Assembly (NCBI GenBank): GCA_964513655.1 | Contig: CAZENQ010000004.1 | Location: forward strand, 44,127 to 108,126 | Direction of reading: 5' to 3' | DNA from: G020350405 sp964513655 | GTDB lineage: Bacteria > Planctomycetota > Phycisphaerae > Sedimentisphaerales > Anaerobacaceae | Length of the DNA stretch: 64,000 nt | Shown here: positions 1 to 9,067 of the stretch, in pieces | Numbering within the stretch: position 1 is the first letter of the stretch | How the letters are laid out: each line of letters starts with the position of its first letter | Program-made: the position numbers and the translations under genes | Notes under the pieces: generated by a model | The model's database searches: none | Told to the model about the DNA's origin: nothing | Seen by the model: the letters and a program-made list of their open reading frames with translations, nothing else

Positions 1-690
1 AGCGTGTTTAAATCTCTGTGAGATACTTCGATAGATAGCATGAGACTTAGGGTCGTCCTTCATGGAGATACATAATCCTCCATTGGGTCGCAGCCAACCT
101 GAAAAACGCTCGACCTGCTCCGCGGCTTCTTGCACGCTAAGGTAGTACAACACTTCACTGAAGACGATTACATCGAACCTTTCTCCGTCTTCGAGTACGA
201 ATTCACACAGATCACACGCATGAAATCTCACGTCTGCATCGCGTTTGATTTTGAGCAGGTCTCTTTCAGCTTTTCTGATGGCATAATCACTAATGTCTAT
301 ACCAATGTATCGTTCTACACCCTCCTTGAGCAAATTTACCGCCAAACCTCCTCCTGCACAGCCAACGTCCAGTACATGTTTGAAATGTGGAACAGCATGC
401 CGAATAACCACCGGGATCAGCGCTCTTCTAGCTTCAACGTATGGAATTCCTCCAAAGTAAAATGACTTCGGGCCCGAAAGTTCTCTGTCAAAATAATCTG
501 GGTTGCGATTCTTTGATGCGTTCCCTATACTACGGCTCAAAAAGCTTGCCAAACGCGGAGTTACATATAAGAACCTTCGTATACTATACCTAAGACGGTA
601 GAGAAAGATGAAAAAGAAGTACTGTTTGCAATTCGTAAACAGGTGCTTAACTGCCATACAAAATCTTCTCTTTAAATTAAAATCTTTCAT
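1..690 (-). CDS. SAM-dependent methyltransferase, 3' end cut off by window edge
   Basis: The reverse strand reads open from an ATG at 690 to base 1 without a stop, giving 230 residues. After a basic N-terminus there is a class I methyltransferase core: a motif I-like stretch reading DVGCAGGGLAVNLL, then an acidic loop GIDIS, then FDVIVFSEVLYYL. The family transfers a methyl group from S-adenosylmethionine; here the acceptor is probably a sugar of the locus polysaccharide, inferred from context only. The start codon overlaps the stop of a short upstream frame as ATGA, so translation may be coupled to what lies upstream. The C-terminus lies outside the window. Confidence 0.75.
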   Translation of the reverse strand, partial: MKDFNLKRRFCMAVKHLFTNCKQYFFFIFLYRLRYSIRRFLYVTPRLASFLSRSIGNASKNRNPDYFDRELSGPKSFYFGGIPYVEARRALIPVVIRHAVPHFKHVLDVGCAGGGLAVNLLKEGVERYIGIDISDYAIRKAERDLLKIKRDADVRFHACDLCEFVLEDGERFDVIVFSEVLYYLSVQEAAEQVERFSGWLRPNGGLCISMKDDPKSHAIYRSISQRFKHA

Positions 691-821
691 TTAAAGTTAA
701 TCTTAAGGGGGGGTAGCTTTTCCACATCCAAAAGGGCTTTCACGTAGTTCCTATCTTTACCGATAGCGAATATTTTCACGCCGAGTTTTGCTCCTGCGGT
801 CAAAATGAACGTTATATGAAT
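687..821 (-). other. 44-codon open stretch in frame after the stop of the acetyltransferase gene
   Basis: Directly after the TGA (822-824) that ends the upstream GNAT-like gene, the same frame stays open for 44 codons. It ends in a TGA that overlaps the ATG of the next gene as ATGA. The peptide contains KLGVKIFAIGKDRNYVKALL, which reads like real protein sequence. There is no ATG; only ATT, ATA, TTG or an internal GTG could start it. It may be the tail of a once longer upstream protein, the remnant of a deleted gene, or a short leader peptide. I do not recognise it. Confidence 0.3.
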
Positions 822-2102
822 TCACGCAAACGCATTCGAGCGTATCCAAATCTTCCATAGGCCTTTCCGTTTAAGGGGCAGCTTAGGAGCAATCCTGTTG
901 TACCAGATTCGATAATAAGACAAGTTTAAGAGGTACGCAAAAAGCCGAAACAGCTTAACACGCACAATTATTGTTGGCTTTTTAGAAATAACGTATAGAC
1001 TTCTGGTTGGAAAAAGCTCACCACCCATTTCCAATTTATGTTTATATTTGCCCCGCATACTGTCTACCCATTTAGCCTTTTCTTGGATAGCTTTTTTTAT
1101 CATTTCACTGTAAAGGATCCGTCCTAAGCCTACATTAGCTAGTTCATTACAGTCGGAACGCGCGTCAAGAAAGTCAAAGTAATTATCACCAAATATGAAC
1201 CCATACTTGTATCCCAGGTACCAGTCCCCCAGCGTAATACGCACTAAACATAGATGATTTCGCCTGAGTTGGGCCTCGGCTAATTCACGGTGAAATTCAC
1301 CGGCGGAATGCCAATCCTCAAAGTGGCCGGGCTTGCGAAGTTTTTGCCAATGCTCCTGGTGCATTTGCAGGAAATCCTCGAATATCTTCTCGAAATTGTC
1401 CATCGTGGCACAGTTAGCTAATATAGGGGTAGTCTTATCACCTATTGCCTTGTATGCAAGCCGATAATGCCTCCTGATTTTGCTCCGCTCTTTTCTATCA
1501 AGTTTCACCAAGTATTCACCCCAAGTGTCAGTTAATTTGAAGAATGTTTGCACACCCTTATTTTCACTCGCTACAATGTAAGAATAGCCAAATGATTTCT
1601 CTAAAGCGATCTTTAGATCATCATAATGTTTATACAGACCGGCGATAGGGCCTATATGCAAAATATCCCATTTACCCTCGGAAAGTAATCCGAAAAGCTT
1701 TTGGATGACCCTCTTGACATGCATACTGTGTATAGGCAAACTAAACTGAGCCAGCGTAAAGTCTGAGCCGACGATTTTCGCGGCTCGTATAAGTATGGGC
1801 CCCAACCAAAGCTTCTCAAAAAACATCGGAATTATCCCCACTATCTCACTATTGCTGCGAAAAACGAATATTCTTAAATCTCGATTCTTTCCGTAGTACT
1901 TCCACCATACTCGACACCAATCGTAAGTCATAAATATGTCGCTACTCACCAACTCAACGAAATCGTCCCACTCCTGCTGCATTGGCGCCAGTTTATTGAA
2001 ACTATCAAATACTTCTGTCTCGATACACCTTTCGTCCACATCGGCTATGTCAGACTTCTGTTGTAAAAAAGCCGCTTTCACTCTTAATGATTTATCTTTC
2101 AT
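822..2102 (-). CDS. CelD/BcsL-like GNAT-fold acyltransferase
   Basis: A 426-residue soluble protein. The segment DIFMTYDWCRVWWKYYG (residues 55-71) and the later acyltransferase half (about residues 200-360, with GFIFGDNYFDFLDARSD) match proteins annotated as acetyltransferases involved in cellulose biosynthesis (CelD/BcsL, acetyltransferase domain 6). Such genes are frequent in exopolysaccharide and exosortase-linked loci and are thought to acylate a sugar or lipid-linked intermediate. The precise substrate is unknown. It lies 11 bases downstream of the FemAB-like gene and so probably shares its transcript. The frame continues open beyond its stop codon (see separate entry). Confidence 0.75.
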   Translation of the reverse strand: MKDKSLRVKAAFLQQKSDIADVDERCIETEVFDSFNKLAPMQQEWDDFVELVSSDIFMTYDWCRVWWKYYGKNRDLRIFVFRSNSEIVGIIPMFFEKLWLGPILIRAAKIVGSDFTLAQFSLPIHSMHVKRVIQKLFGLLSEGKWDILHIGPIAGLYKHYDDLKIALEKSFGYSYIVASENKGVQTFFKLTDTWGEYLVKLDRKERSKIRRHYRLAYKAIGDKTTPILANCATMDNFEKIFEDFLQMHQEHWQKLRKPGHFEDWHSAGEFHRELAEAQLRRNHLCLVRITLGDWYLGYKYGFIFGDNYFDFLDARSDCNELANVGLGRILYSEMIKKAIQEKAKWVDSMRGKYKHKLEMGGELFPTRSLYVISKKPTIIVRVKLFRLFAYLLNLSYYRIWYNRIAPKLPLKRKGLWKIWIRSNAFA

Positions 2103-2113
2103 TCGTTAAAATC

Positions 2114-3145
2114 TCATCTTTTTACAAAACGGTATAGTTTCTCCGCCGTACGCCAAATGGTCTTAACGGTCGAACTGGTACACATCTCGTAGGCACCTAT
2201 GTAGGAAACTTTCTGTGCCCCCATTCGCTGCTTGAACTGGAAGACTTTTGGATTTTTCTTAGGATCGATTCCACCAAGGTCATATCTTTTCATTCCCGCT
2301 CGCTTTGCGGCAAGGAATGTCCTCCACCAAACAAGATATGATGCTGAGCACTCGAGACCCTTTTCGCTACATGCGGCAAGCGTCCCCACGGCGGTGTCAC
2401 CTAAATGGCTCGAAGCATGACTTGTGATCGGCTCTCCATCATAATACGCCACGATAACATTCATCTTTTCTTTATCCGATAGCATCAGTTGCGGCCTTAT
2501 AAACTCCTGTGGGTTAAGTCCCTTAAAAGCCTTTCGCTTCTTTGCCTCAAGATACATTTTTTCCAATACATCAAAGTATTTGCTATCTTCACTCTCTTTT
2601 ATCTCAATTCCATTACGTTCAGCCTTGATAAGCCCTCTTCGCCAGCTCCGGTGCAATCTCCTACGCATTTGCTCTTCGGAATCATCTACTGGTACCATCA
2701 TAGTAAGATGAGGCTTTACGTTGCTTACGTACTCAAATCCCACTGATTCCAGAATTGCCGCAAACTCCTGGCCAGACCGATTAGCTTCAGCATTAGGCAG
2801 AACTCTAAGAACGTTTACTCTACTTCCAAGATAAGACCGTTGCATAATATCCAAAGCCTGAACTGAGCATTTTACTGTCCCATCTTTTCGGCGAAAAAGC
2901 GGCCCCCATTGAACGTATCCAATTTTCAACCCAAGCGGTTTGACGTGCCTTATCCGCATCTGGCACATTGTAAGCACATGGCCGTTTTCTTCTTTAACTA
3001 CAACTTGGTTAAGCTCCTGGCCATCCAATTCGGCTCGCACCTGCTGATATGGCCAAGTCTGATATATGCTGTAATCACCGAAATCATCGGCGTATCGCTC
3101 CCAGTCTTCCCTACTAATATTATCGACAATTACCTCGCATGCCAT
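2114..3145 (-). CDS. FemAB-like acyltransferase of exosortase-type locus
   Basis: A 343-residue protein with the double GNAT fold of the FemAB/lipid II glycyltransferase family. The diagnostic C-terminal stretch reads RYDLGGIDPKKNPKVFQFK (about residues 287-306). Relatives with this motif occur as FemAB-type proteins in exosortase A/PEP-CTERM exopolysaccharide loci, where the exact reaction is not established; transfer of an aminoacyl or acyl group to a lipid-linked sugar is a reasonable guess. It lies 20 bases after the polysaccharide deacetylase and 11 bases before the CelD-like gene, so the three are probably co-transcribed. Confidence 0.75.
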   Translation of the reverse strand: MACEVIVDNISREDWERYADDFGDYSIYQTWPYQQVRAELDGQELNQVVVKEENGHVLTMCQMRIRHVKPLGLKIGYVQWGPLFRRKDGTVKCSVQALDIMQRSYLGSRVNVLRVLPNAEANRSGQEFAAILESVGFEYVSNVKPHLTMMVPVDDSEEQMRRRLHRSWRRGLIKAERNGIEIKESEDSKYFDVLEKMYLEAKKRKAFKGLNPQEFIRPQLMLSDKEKMNVIVAYYDGEPITSHASSHLGDTAVGTLAACSEKGLECSASYLVWWRTFLAAKRAGMKRYDLGGIDPKKNPKVFQFKQRMGAQKVSYIGAYEMCTSSTVKTIWRTAEKLYRFVKR

Positions 3146-3165
3146 ATGTTCAACTTCCTCGCTCC

Positions 3166-3972
3166 CTAAGACTGGAAGAGCATCCTTTTCAGTCTTCTAA
3201 AATATTTGACAATCTCATATGCTCCTATTAGCTTAAGCTTGAACTTCAGCATACTGTCTGTGGGAGAAACCTTGAACCGCCCGATTTGAAAACTGTTTGG
3301 GGAAGAATCAACCGAATATGGCTCTACGCAAAAACCGATTTGATAACCTGTCCGCTTGGCTGCTTTGCAAACTTTGTCGTTGTACGCGCCATAAGGATAA
3401 CTTATTCCAACTATATCGTGACCAACGATTTGTTCCAGCGCTTGTTTGGACCGCTCAAGCTCATCCTGTAGTTTGATATCGTCAATCTCTGTCAAATAAG
3501 GATGTGAAACTGTATGAGATAGGATTTCGTAACCAGCTTTGTCAAGTTCGACAACTTGTTCTTTATTCATAATAACCTCATCCGCATCTGAGCAATCTTC
3601 TTGCAAATCCCAGTTTGGCCGCTTGCCTAAATTCCCCGTGGGTACAAAGAGTGCTGCTGGCAATCTATACTTTTGCAAGATCGGCAAAGCATTATTATGA
3701 AAACTTATAAAGCCGTCATCAAATGTTATACCCACAATGACTTTGGAGCCGTTCGGCAGGGCCGTTATGACCTCTGAAGCGTTAACCGCAAAGCACTTCC
3801 TGGCTAAATACGCCATTTGTTTTTCAAATCCTTCCATACTCTGTCGTCTTAGGTTATGATAATAGATGACCACGCGCCGGGGGGGCTTGTGGATTAGGGG
3901 TAAAAACACTCCGTACAGCAACGCAGAAACGAATTCTATTATATCTTTCAACATTCCAAATCTAAAACTCAT
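3166..3972 (-). CDS. Polysaccharide deacetylase (NodB domain)
   Basis: A 268-residue carbohydrate esterase 4-type protein. The metal-binding and catalytic motif 1 is TFDDGF (residues 83-88), motif 2 is HTVSHPYL with H153 and H157, and a PYG motif follows near residue 194. An N-terminal hydrophobic segment (about 12-26) suggests a membrane anchor. The family removes N-acetyl groups from amino sugars in polysaccharide. Its size matches the deacetylase that accompanies exosortase-type exopolysaccharide loci. It sits in a row of minus-strand genes with the O-antigen-ligase-like gene upstream and the FemAB-like gene downstream. Confidence 0.85.
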   Translation of the reverse strand: MSFRFGMLKDIIEFVSALLYGVFLPLIHKPPRRVVIYYHNLRRQSMEGFEKQMAYLARKCFAVNASEVITALPNGSKVIVGITFDDGFISFHNNALPILQKYRLPAALFVPTGNLGKRPNWDLQEDCSDADEVIMNKEQVVELDKAGYEILSHTVSHPYLTEIDDIKLQDELERSKQALEQIVGHDIVGISYPYGAYNDKVCKAAKRTGYQIGFCVEPYSVDSSPNSFQIGRFKVSPTDSMLKFKLKLIGAYEIVKYFRRLKRMLFQS

Positions 3973-3987
3973 AAGTTTTCTCTGCTT

Positions 3988-5277
3988 TTACCGGTAAGCA
4001 AAACCTAAAGAAGATTTGAAAACTGGGGCTTTCTGTGGCATTTTTTCAGCAAGAAAGCCAACCATTGATAACATCATATACCATAACATTTGAATTTGTC
4101 CGAAGTACGATACTCCTATAAATGCAACACAGTGACCTACTATGGCACAGCAAATACACCACGCTAACCATCGATGTTCAGGAACAGATGAATCTTTAAA
4201 GTGCTTTGCTAATGTCCTGAATGCTATTATTAACATAGTTATAAAAATGCTTAAAGTTACCAAACCACCCTGTACACCTTCATATATATATTGATTGGTT
4301 ATATCAAACTGAGTAGATTCGCTAAATCCCTTGTAGTCCCAATGCGATGTATCACGGGTACCAAACAATACCCATTCATCAACGTGCTTAATCGCTTGAT
4401 CTATTAGGTAGTATCGGTGCCAACCAGTTGACCCTCCTACTATTTCTATTCTGGATATCAAATGCCATACGGAAGCCTGCATAACCATATGCAAGGCTAT
4501 CAGCAACAGAAAAAACGCCAATACTGCATGATGGCTAAAATGTCGAAACTTAAACGCACAAATAACTACCAAAACAATCGTAAGAACTCCGAGAGGAGTA
4601 GCTGATGCAGATGCCACAACAATGAAAGCACTTGCCGCTACAGCAGCCCAATAAAGTAACTTCTTCTTTTCTGTCATCGCCAAACTGATGAATAGGGGAA
4701 CTAACACAGCCCAAAATAGTCCGAGCATAATAGAATGGGGAAAAGACGCTTGACATCGCAAGCGGCCTACACGCATTTCCGTGATTACTTTGCCTAACAT
4801 CACGAAGGGGTTCTGCCCCGTCGTCCATTCAAACGCCACCAATGGTGTCAACAGCAACACGCTAACAGCCAGTACTTTAATGACAAATTTGATATCATCC
4901 CAGGAACAAATACTCTGCCTGAACAGCCAGTATAAGCCAATTATATCAAATAAGACTCCAGATTTGTAAATAAGTGCTCTGGTATCCGCCCACTGGATTA
5001 TGTAGATTATTGCACCACAAGTTGCCCACGCCAGAAGTACCTTGTCAAAAGTATTCCATCTGATAATACGATGCTCACCGCGAAGCAAGATTCGCAAAAC
5101 ACCGATTACTATTAGTATCCGCAAAGTGGTAAAATCCAAACCCATTATTATTATCCGCTGATCCCGTGGAACAAAACATGCCGCTATGATATAAGGAACC
5201 AGAAAATATTTCTGCGGAACCGCAATCGTCATAATTGCCAAAAATATAACGATAAATAAAGTGGGCTCGTTAATCAT
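3988..5277 (-). CDS. O-antigen ligase / Wzy polymerase-like membrane protein
   Basis: A 429-residue polytopic membrane protein with about ten or eleven hydrophobic segments and a longer periplasmic loop around residues 275-335, rich in Trp, Tyr and His (for example HWDYKGFSESTQF). This topology fits the O-antigen ligase/Wzy polymerase superfamily, which joins lipid-linked glycan units or transfers them to an acceptor. Sequence alone does not say ligase or polymerase. In this locus, with a flippase and a glycosylphosphotransferase, a polymerase role is plausible. About 285 bases with no convincing gene separate it from the next upstream gene. Confidence 0.7.
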   Translation of the reverse strand: MINEPTLFIVIFLAIMTIAVPQKYFLVPYIIAACFVPRDQRIIIMGLDFTTLRILIVIGVLRILLRGEHRIIRWNTFDKVLLAWATCGAIIYIIQWADTRALIYKSGVLFDIIGLYWLFRQSICSWDDIKFVIKVLAVSVLLLTPLVAFEWTTGQNPFVMLGKVITEMRVGRLRCQASFPHSIMLGLFWAVLVPLFISLAMTEKKKLLYWAAVAASAFIVVASASATPLGVLTIVLVVICAFKFRHFSHHAVLAFFLLLIALHMVMQASVWHLISRIEIVGGSTGWHRYYLIDQAIKHVDEWVLFGTRDTSHWDYKGFSESTQFDITNQYIYEGVQGGLVTLSIFITMLIIAFRTLAKHFKDSSVPEHRWLAWCICCAIVGHCVAFIGVSYFGQIQMLWYMMLSMVGFLAEKMPQKAPVFKSSLGFAYR

Positions 5278-5562
5278 CTCGGCGCTAATACTCCACGAAT
5301 CGCCAGGTTGTTATTATGGCAATACCTGGCAATCATTAACATAGTCTGGCGCTAAAGCTCCATCTCAGTTAACTGCGTCGTTTCCGGCGAATAAATCCTG
5401 TTCGCCGTCCATATTGCATAGACAGAGCATTGCCACCACAATTGGTTAATTACTACCACGCGGCAATCCCTGTTTCCATACCACGTAGACCCTATCCCTG
5501 TAAATATAGTTCTTTTTTGCACAGACGGGTCTCTTTTGCGATTCCCTTTAGTGAAGCATCGG

Positions 5563-6663
5563 TCATACCATTGCGGTACCCCTATAGGCATATAGCCTGG
5601 TAGTCGTTCTTGAGTTATTGGCATATATAGAAAGCAAGCATTTCTCCAATTTGTCCACAGCTTTGGGCCAGGAATACTCTTGAACCGTTTTCATCGCATT
5701 TGCACATATCTTTTTTCGCAGTTGTTCGTTCTTATAAAGGAGAATTATTTTATGTGCCATTGCTTGGGTGTTGCCCACATCCACCAAAAAACCATTTTCG
5801 CCATCTTTTATGATGTCTTCAGGTCCACCACAGGCGGTGCTAACTACTGCACACCCGCACGCCATCGCCTCCAATATCGGATTGCCAAAACCCTCTGCAA
5901 TACTACACAAGAACCAAACTCTACAACTTGAATATATCCTCCGGGCTTCTTGCAACGATGGGAATCGCTTGAAGGACACACCTTTTATTCCCCTTGGCTT
6001 CCTTGCGCCGCTGAACAAATAGCGGGGCGAATTAGGTAATCTCTGGCCGATCATCTTCATAACTTGAACGATGCTGGTTGGATCCTTTGACTTGCTCCAT
6101 CCAAAAATGGAACCAATGCCTGTTCTTTCGGATTCTGGCATAGAAGGAAAGTACTCCTTTGTATCCACACCGTTTGGCACAATGCCGATTACTGGCTGCT
6201 TGGCCTCTGTCCTGATTAATTCTGCTAAATGTGATGAAGTTATAAGTTTAGAAAAAGGCAGTTCCCAAGCTTTCAATATCTGTTCCCGATTCTCTATTTC
6301 GGCTCCGCGACAATACAAAACCTTGATACCGGTGTTCCCGGGCAAACTCCTCATATCCAGAGTAGTCTGTGAGCACATTGAAATAATTAACTCGTCTGGC
6401 GAAAACTCATTTATATGAAGCTTATTGTAAACAAAGCGATTTCCTTTAAATGTTGTTAGCCAATCGTTGCCAGAGCCGCATCTAAGCTTAATATAAATCC
6501 TGCGAAGTTTATCTCGTAAGTCGCAAAGGTCATAACGACAAAATATCCTAACGTCATGCCCGCGTAACAAAAGCTCATTGCCGACTCGAACAGTGGAACG
6601 AACTGCCCCGCTTCTGCCCTTGCCAGGTAGCAAGAAAGAAACTTTTAGTTTCTTCTTTTCCAT
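5563..6663 (-). CDS. Glycosyltransferase family 4
   Basis: A 366-residue GT-B glycosyltransferase. The N-terminal half opens with LLPGKGRSGAVRSTVRVGNELLLRGHDV. The C-terminal donor-binding half carries the E-x7-E signature in EGFGNPILEAMACGCAVV and the following GGPEDIIKDGENGFLV. Family 4 enzymes transfer a sugar from a nucleotide donor with retention of configuration; the sugar here cannot be read from sequence. The start ATG at 6663 begins MEKKKLKVSFLLPG. The 285 bases after its stop (5278-5562) hold an open frame overlapping the gene's 3' end that resembles no family I know, and I see nothing functional there. Confidence 0.85.
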   Translation of the reverse strand: MEKKKLKVSFLLPGKGRSGAVRSTVRVGNELLLRGHDVRIFCRYDLCDLRDKLRRIYIKLRCGSGNDWLTTFKGNRFVYNKLHINEFSPDELIISMCSQTTLDMRSLPGNTGIKVLYCRGAEIENREQILKAWELPFSKLITSSHLAELIRTEAKQPVIGIVPNGVDTKEYFPSMPESERTGIGSIFGWSKSKDPTSIVQVMKMIGQRLPNSPRYLFSGARKPRGIKGVSFKRFPSLQEARRIYSSCRVWFLCSIAEGFGNPILEAMACGCAVVSTACGGPEDIIKDGENGFLVDVGNTQAMAHKIILLYKNEQLRKKICANAMKTVQEYSWPKAVDKLEKCLLSIYANNSRTTTRLYAYRGTAMV

Positions 6664-6761
6664 TCTTTAAGCTTCTCCTGCCCGACTCCCCCGACATCAA
6701 TTTCTTTATTGACTAATGTCCGATGAACCAAAGTTTACAGGTTCATCTTTCATACTGTTCG

Positions 6762-7401
6762 CTACGAAGCTTTATGAGCCACAAACATCCGATGCCAAGG
6801 AATCTCCCTCATACGATATGTCTTTTCGATTGTGAATCCTGCCGTCTCGACACTTTTGCGAATGCGGTCCAAGGAATAATCTTTTTTCCCGATCTCCCAG
6901 TAATGTTCCCCGTCAAACTCATGTTTCTGCGGGAATAAAAATGGACACTCCACACTCAATCTGCGAACTCTGCTCATCAGAGGAACTTTTGCCTCCACAC
7001 AGTAAAATCGACCCATGTCGGGCAGGGTCATGACTAACCATCTCTCCGACACTCGATGAATCTCGTCCAAGGCTCGCTCAAACTTATGGTAGGGTATATG
7101 CTCCAGCACCTCACAGCAGAGAACTAGTTCGAAGCTGCTGTCATCCAGCGGCATATCGGTTACCGATGCTACTATGTCTGGATGTAGATTCCTGTTATGG
7201 TCTAGGGTGGTAACTGAAAAACCTAATTCCTTGAGAATCCGGGAAACAATCATGCTTCCAATGCCTATTTCCAGAATTCTCTTTGGCTGGCAGTTCACCG
7301 TTTCCCTAATCTGATAGCCATATGCCACCGCTCCTCATGGGATGGCAATACGTGGGAGAAAAATATTGCTCTACTGAAACTTGAACGTTATGTTCTGACA
7401 T
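6762..7401 (-). CDS. SAM methyltransferase, apparently frameshifted near its N-terminus
   Basis: From a GTG at 7328 the frame encodes 188 residues with a class I methyltransferase core: RILEIGIGS, then TTLDHN, then ELVLCCEVLEHI. The usual N-terminus seems to lie in another frame. From the ATG at 7401 one reads MSEHNVQVSVEQYFSPTYCHP and MRS, and removing one G near 7330 would join this to VAYGYQIRETVNCQPKR, a layout known from glycan-locus methyltransferases. The gene is thus either frameshifted, affected by a sequencing error, or started at the internal GTG, which has an AGGAG only about three bases upstream. The acceptor is presumably a locus sugar. Confidence 0.65.
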
Positions 7402-7435
7402 GTGTAATTGTAATTGCTTCTTCTCTCTTAAAATC

Positions 7436-8977
7436 TTACCATACAGTTTGTTGCTGCTTTTCCGAAGATATGCCACCACGTATGTAATGCAATAAACTGA
7501 CAAATTGCTTCAGGGGAGATAACTCTCGGTATAAGACAGTAATTAAAGTTACATACGTCACCAATAAAAGCAATAAACCCACTCCAATTCGTGCCAGATA
7601 ATGGCTTATTCCGATGACATCCATTATATACCTGCATATCATCCCAGCACATATCGACGAAAGTAAAAATCTCCAAATGGCAGAAAAAATTAAGCCCAGC
7701 TTCAGGCCGATAGGCTTGCCGGCATACCATAGGCACGGGCCCACAATCAGATACATCACTGCCGTGTAGCAGCTCGCTACTGCCAGCGCACCAAACGGGA
7801 CACCTACGAAAAACGAGGCAATTATTGCTGCAGAGCCTACTAGCCCCCATCGAAATGCCCGGTCAGTGCGACCAATAGAAACATGAAGCCACCCCTGAGT
7901 ATTGTATATTGGTTGGATAAGCGCTGATATCCCCAGAACCGCAAAAATTCTGCTTGCCCCAATCCATTGCTCGCCTAAAACCAGCCTGATTATTTCCTCC
8001 GACATCACCACCATAAATATCACACCGGGCATCGTGATAAAAGCGATAAACGAGATAGCCTTGAGATAATATCTGCGAAATCGCTCCGGGTCGCTTTGCA
8101 ATCGGCTCAATGTCGGAATGGCCACTGTCGCCATCGGAGCGCTTACTTGTATGATCGGCAGCATCATCAACTGGTAGGCCCTGCTGTACAGGCCCAACTG
8201 TCCCGGTCCCCAGTACCTTCCAATTAGAACTTTGTCGAGGCCTCGCGCAAAGTAGTTGACAACATTGAAGCCGGTAAGATTCCCACCAAAAGCAAGCATA
8301 GAGCCTACGCCTTGGAACCTTATGGGCAAGCTGGGACGCCAGGGACACAGAACCCAAACTATCAGCATAATAAACAAGCCTTTCGTCAGCTCCATGTAAA
8401 CTAATGCCCAAACCCCAGCTCCCATCCAGGCCGTGCCGATGCCCGCCGCAACACTTAAACCCAACGCCGTGATATTCAAACCAGCCAGAGTACCAAATCG
8501 CATCTGGCGCTTAAGCAGTGCCATTAGCTGCATTGCCAGCCCACTGAAAACAAATCCTACGGACAGAGCCACGACCAGCCATAGCAATTCTGGTTCGCCA
8601 TAGAACCACATAAGTACGGGGGCCAGAGCGATGACTATTATCATGACAAACAAGCTTAGACCCAAGTTGATCCAAAAAAGAGCGTTGATTTGCTCATGAG
8701 TAATTCTCTCCCGATGAATAGTGGCCATGGAAAGTCCCAGGTCTTGAAATATCCACATAAAGCCGGTAACGACCATGATCATGGCAAACAAGCCGTAATC
8801 CTGTGGCGTCAGCAGTCTGGCCAGCACAGCGGTGGATCCCAATTGGATCACCTTTATAACAAACTGTCCCGCTATGGTAACTAAGCCACCCCTTACAGCA
8901 CGCCCCTTCAGGTCTGACCTGATATTGGATGTATCGAAAAGGTCGTCACTATCTGTTTTTTCTTGGGATTTTCCCAA
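7436..8977 (-). CDS. Wzx/WzxC-like polysaccharide flippase
   Basis: A polytopic membrane protein of about 513 residues with some fourteen hydrophobic segments. It opens with RAVRGGLVTIAGQF and then ARLLTPQDYGLFAM, typical of lipopolysaccharide biosynthesis flippases of the WzxC/MOP exporter group. These move undecaprenyl-linked oligosaccharides to the periplasmic face of the inner membrane. I prefer the TTG at 8977 because AGGAG lies five bases upstream; the frame extends back to a TTG at 9022, with no ATG near the N-terminus. Its 3' end is about 35 bases from the methyltransferase ATG at 7401. Confidence 0.85.
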   Translation of the reverse strand: MGKSQEKTDSDDLFDTSNIRSDLKGRAVRGGLVTIAGQFVIKVIQLGSTAVLARLLTPQDYGLFAMIMVVTGFMWIFQDLGLSMATIHRERITHEQINALFWINLGLSLFVMIIVIALAPVLMWFYGEPELLWLVVALSVGFVFSGLAMQLMALLKRQMRFGTLAGLNITALGLSVAAGIGTAWMGAGVWALVYMELTKGLFIMLIVWVLCPWRPSLPIRFQGVGSMLAFGGNLTGFNVVNYFARGLDKVLIGRYWGPGQLGLYSRAYQLMMLPIIQVSAPMATVAIPTLSRLQSDPERFRRYYLKAISFIAFITMPGVIFMVVMSEEIIRLVLGEQWIGASRIFAVLGISALIQPIYNTQGWLHVSIGRTDRAFRWGLVGSAAIIASFFVGVPFGALAVASCYTAVMYLIVGPCLWYAGKPIGLKLGLIFSAIWRFLLSSICAGMICRYIMDVIGISHYLARIGVGLLLLLVTYVTLITVLYRELSPLKQFVSLLHYIRGGISSEKQQQTVW

Positions 8978-9067
8978 ATAGGCTCCTAACAAACTTCGTC
9001 CCTGCCAATTACATGAAAACAAAATCTGTAATCTCTTTCCTCGAGGTGGTAATAGAAAAGTGGAATT

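Noticed and set aside
5352..5624. Open frame of 90 codons on the minus strand overlapping the glycosyltransferase 3' end
   Set aside because: No family resemblance, no ribosome binding site and overlap with the true gene.
7306..7503. Separate 65-residue gene between flippase and methyltransferase
   Set aside because: Its first half overlaps the flippase end, and its second half reads as the missing methyltransferase N-terminus, so a frameshift explains it better.
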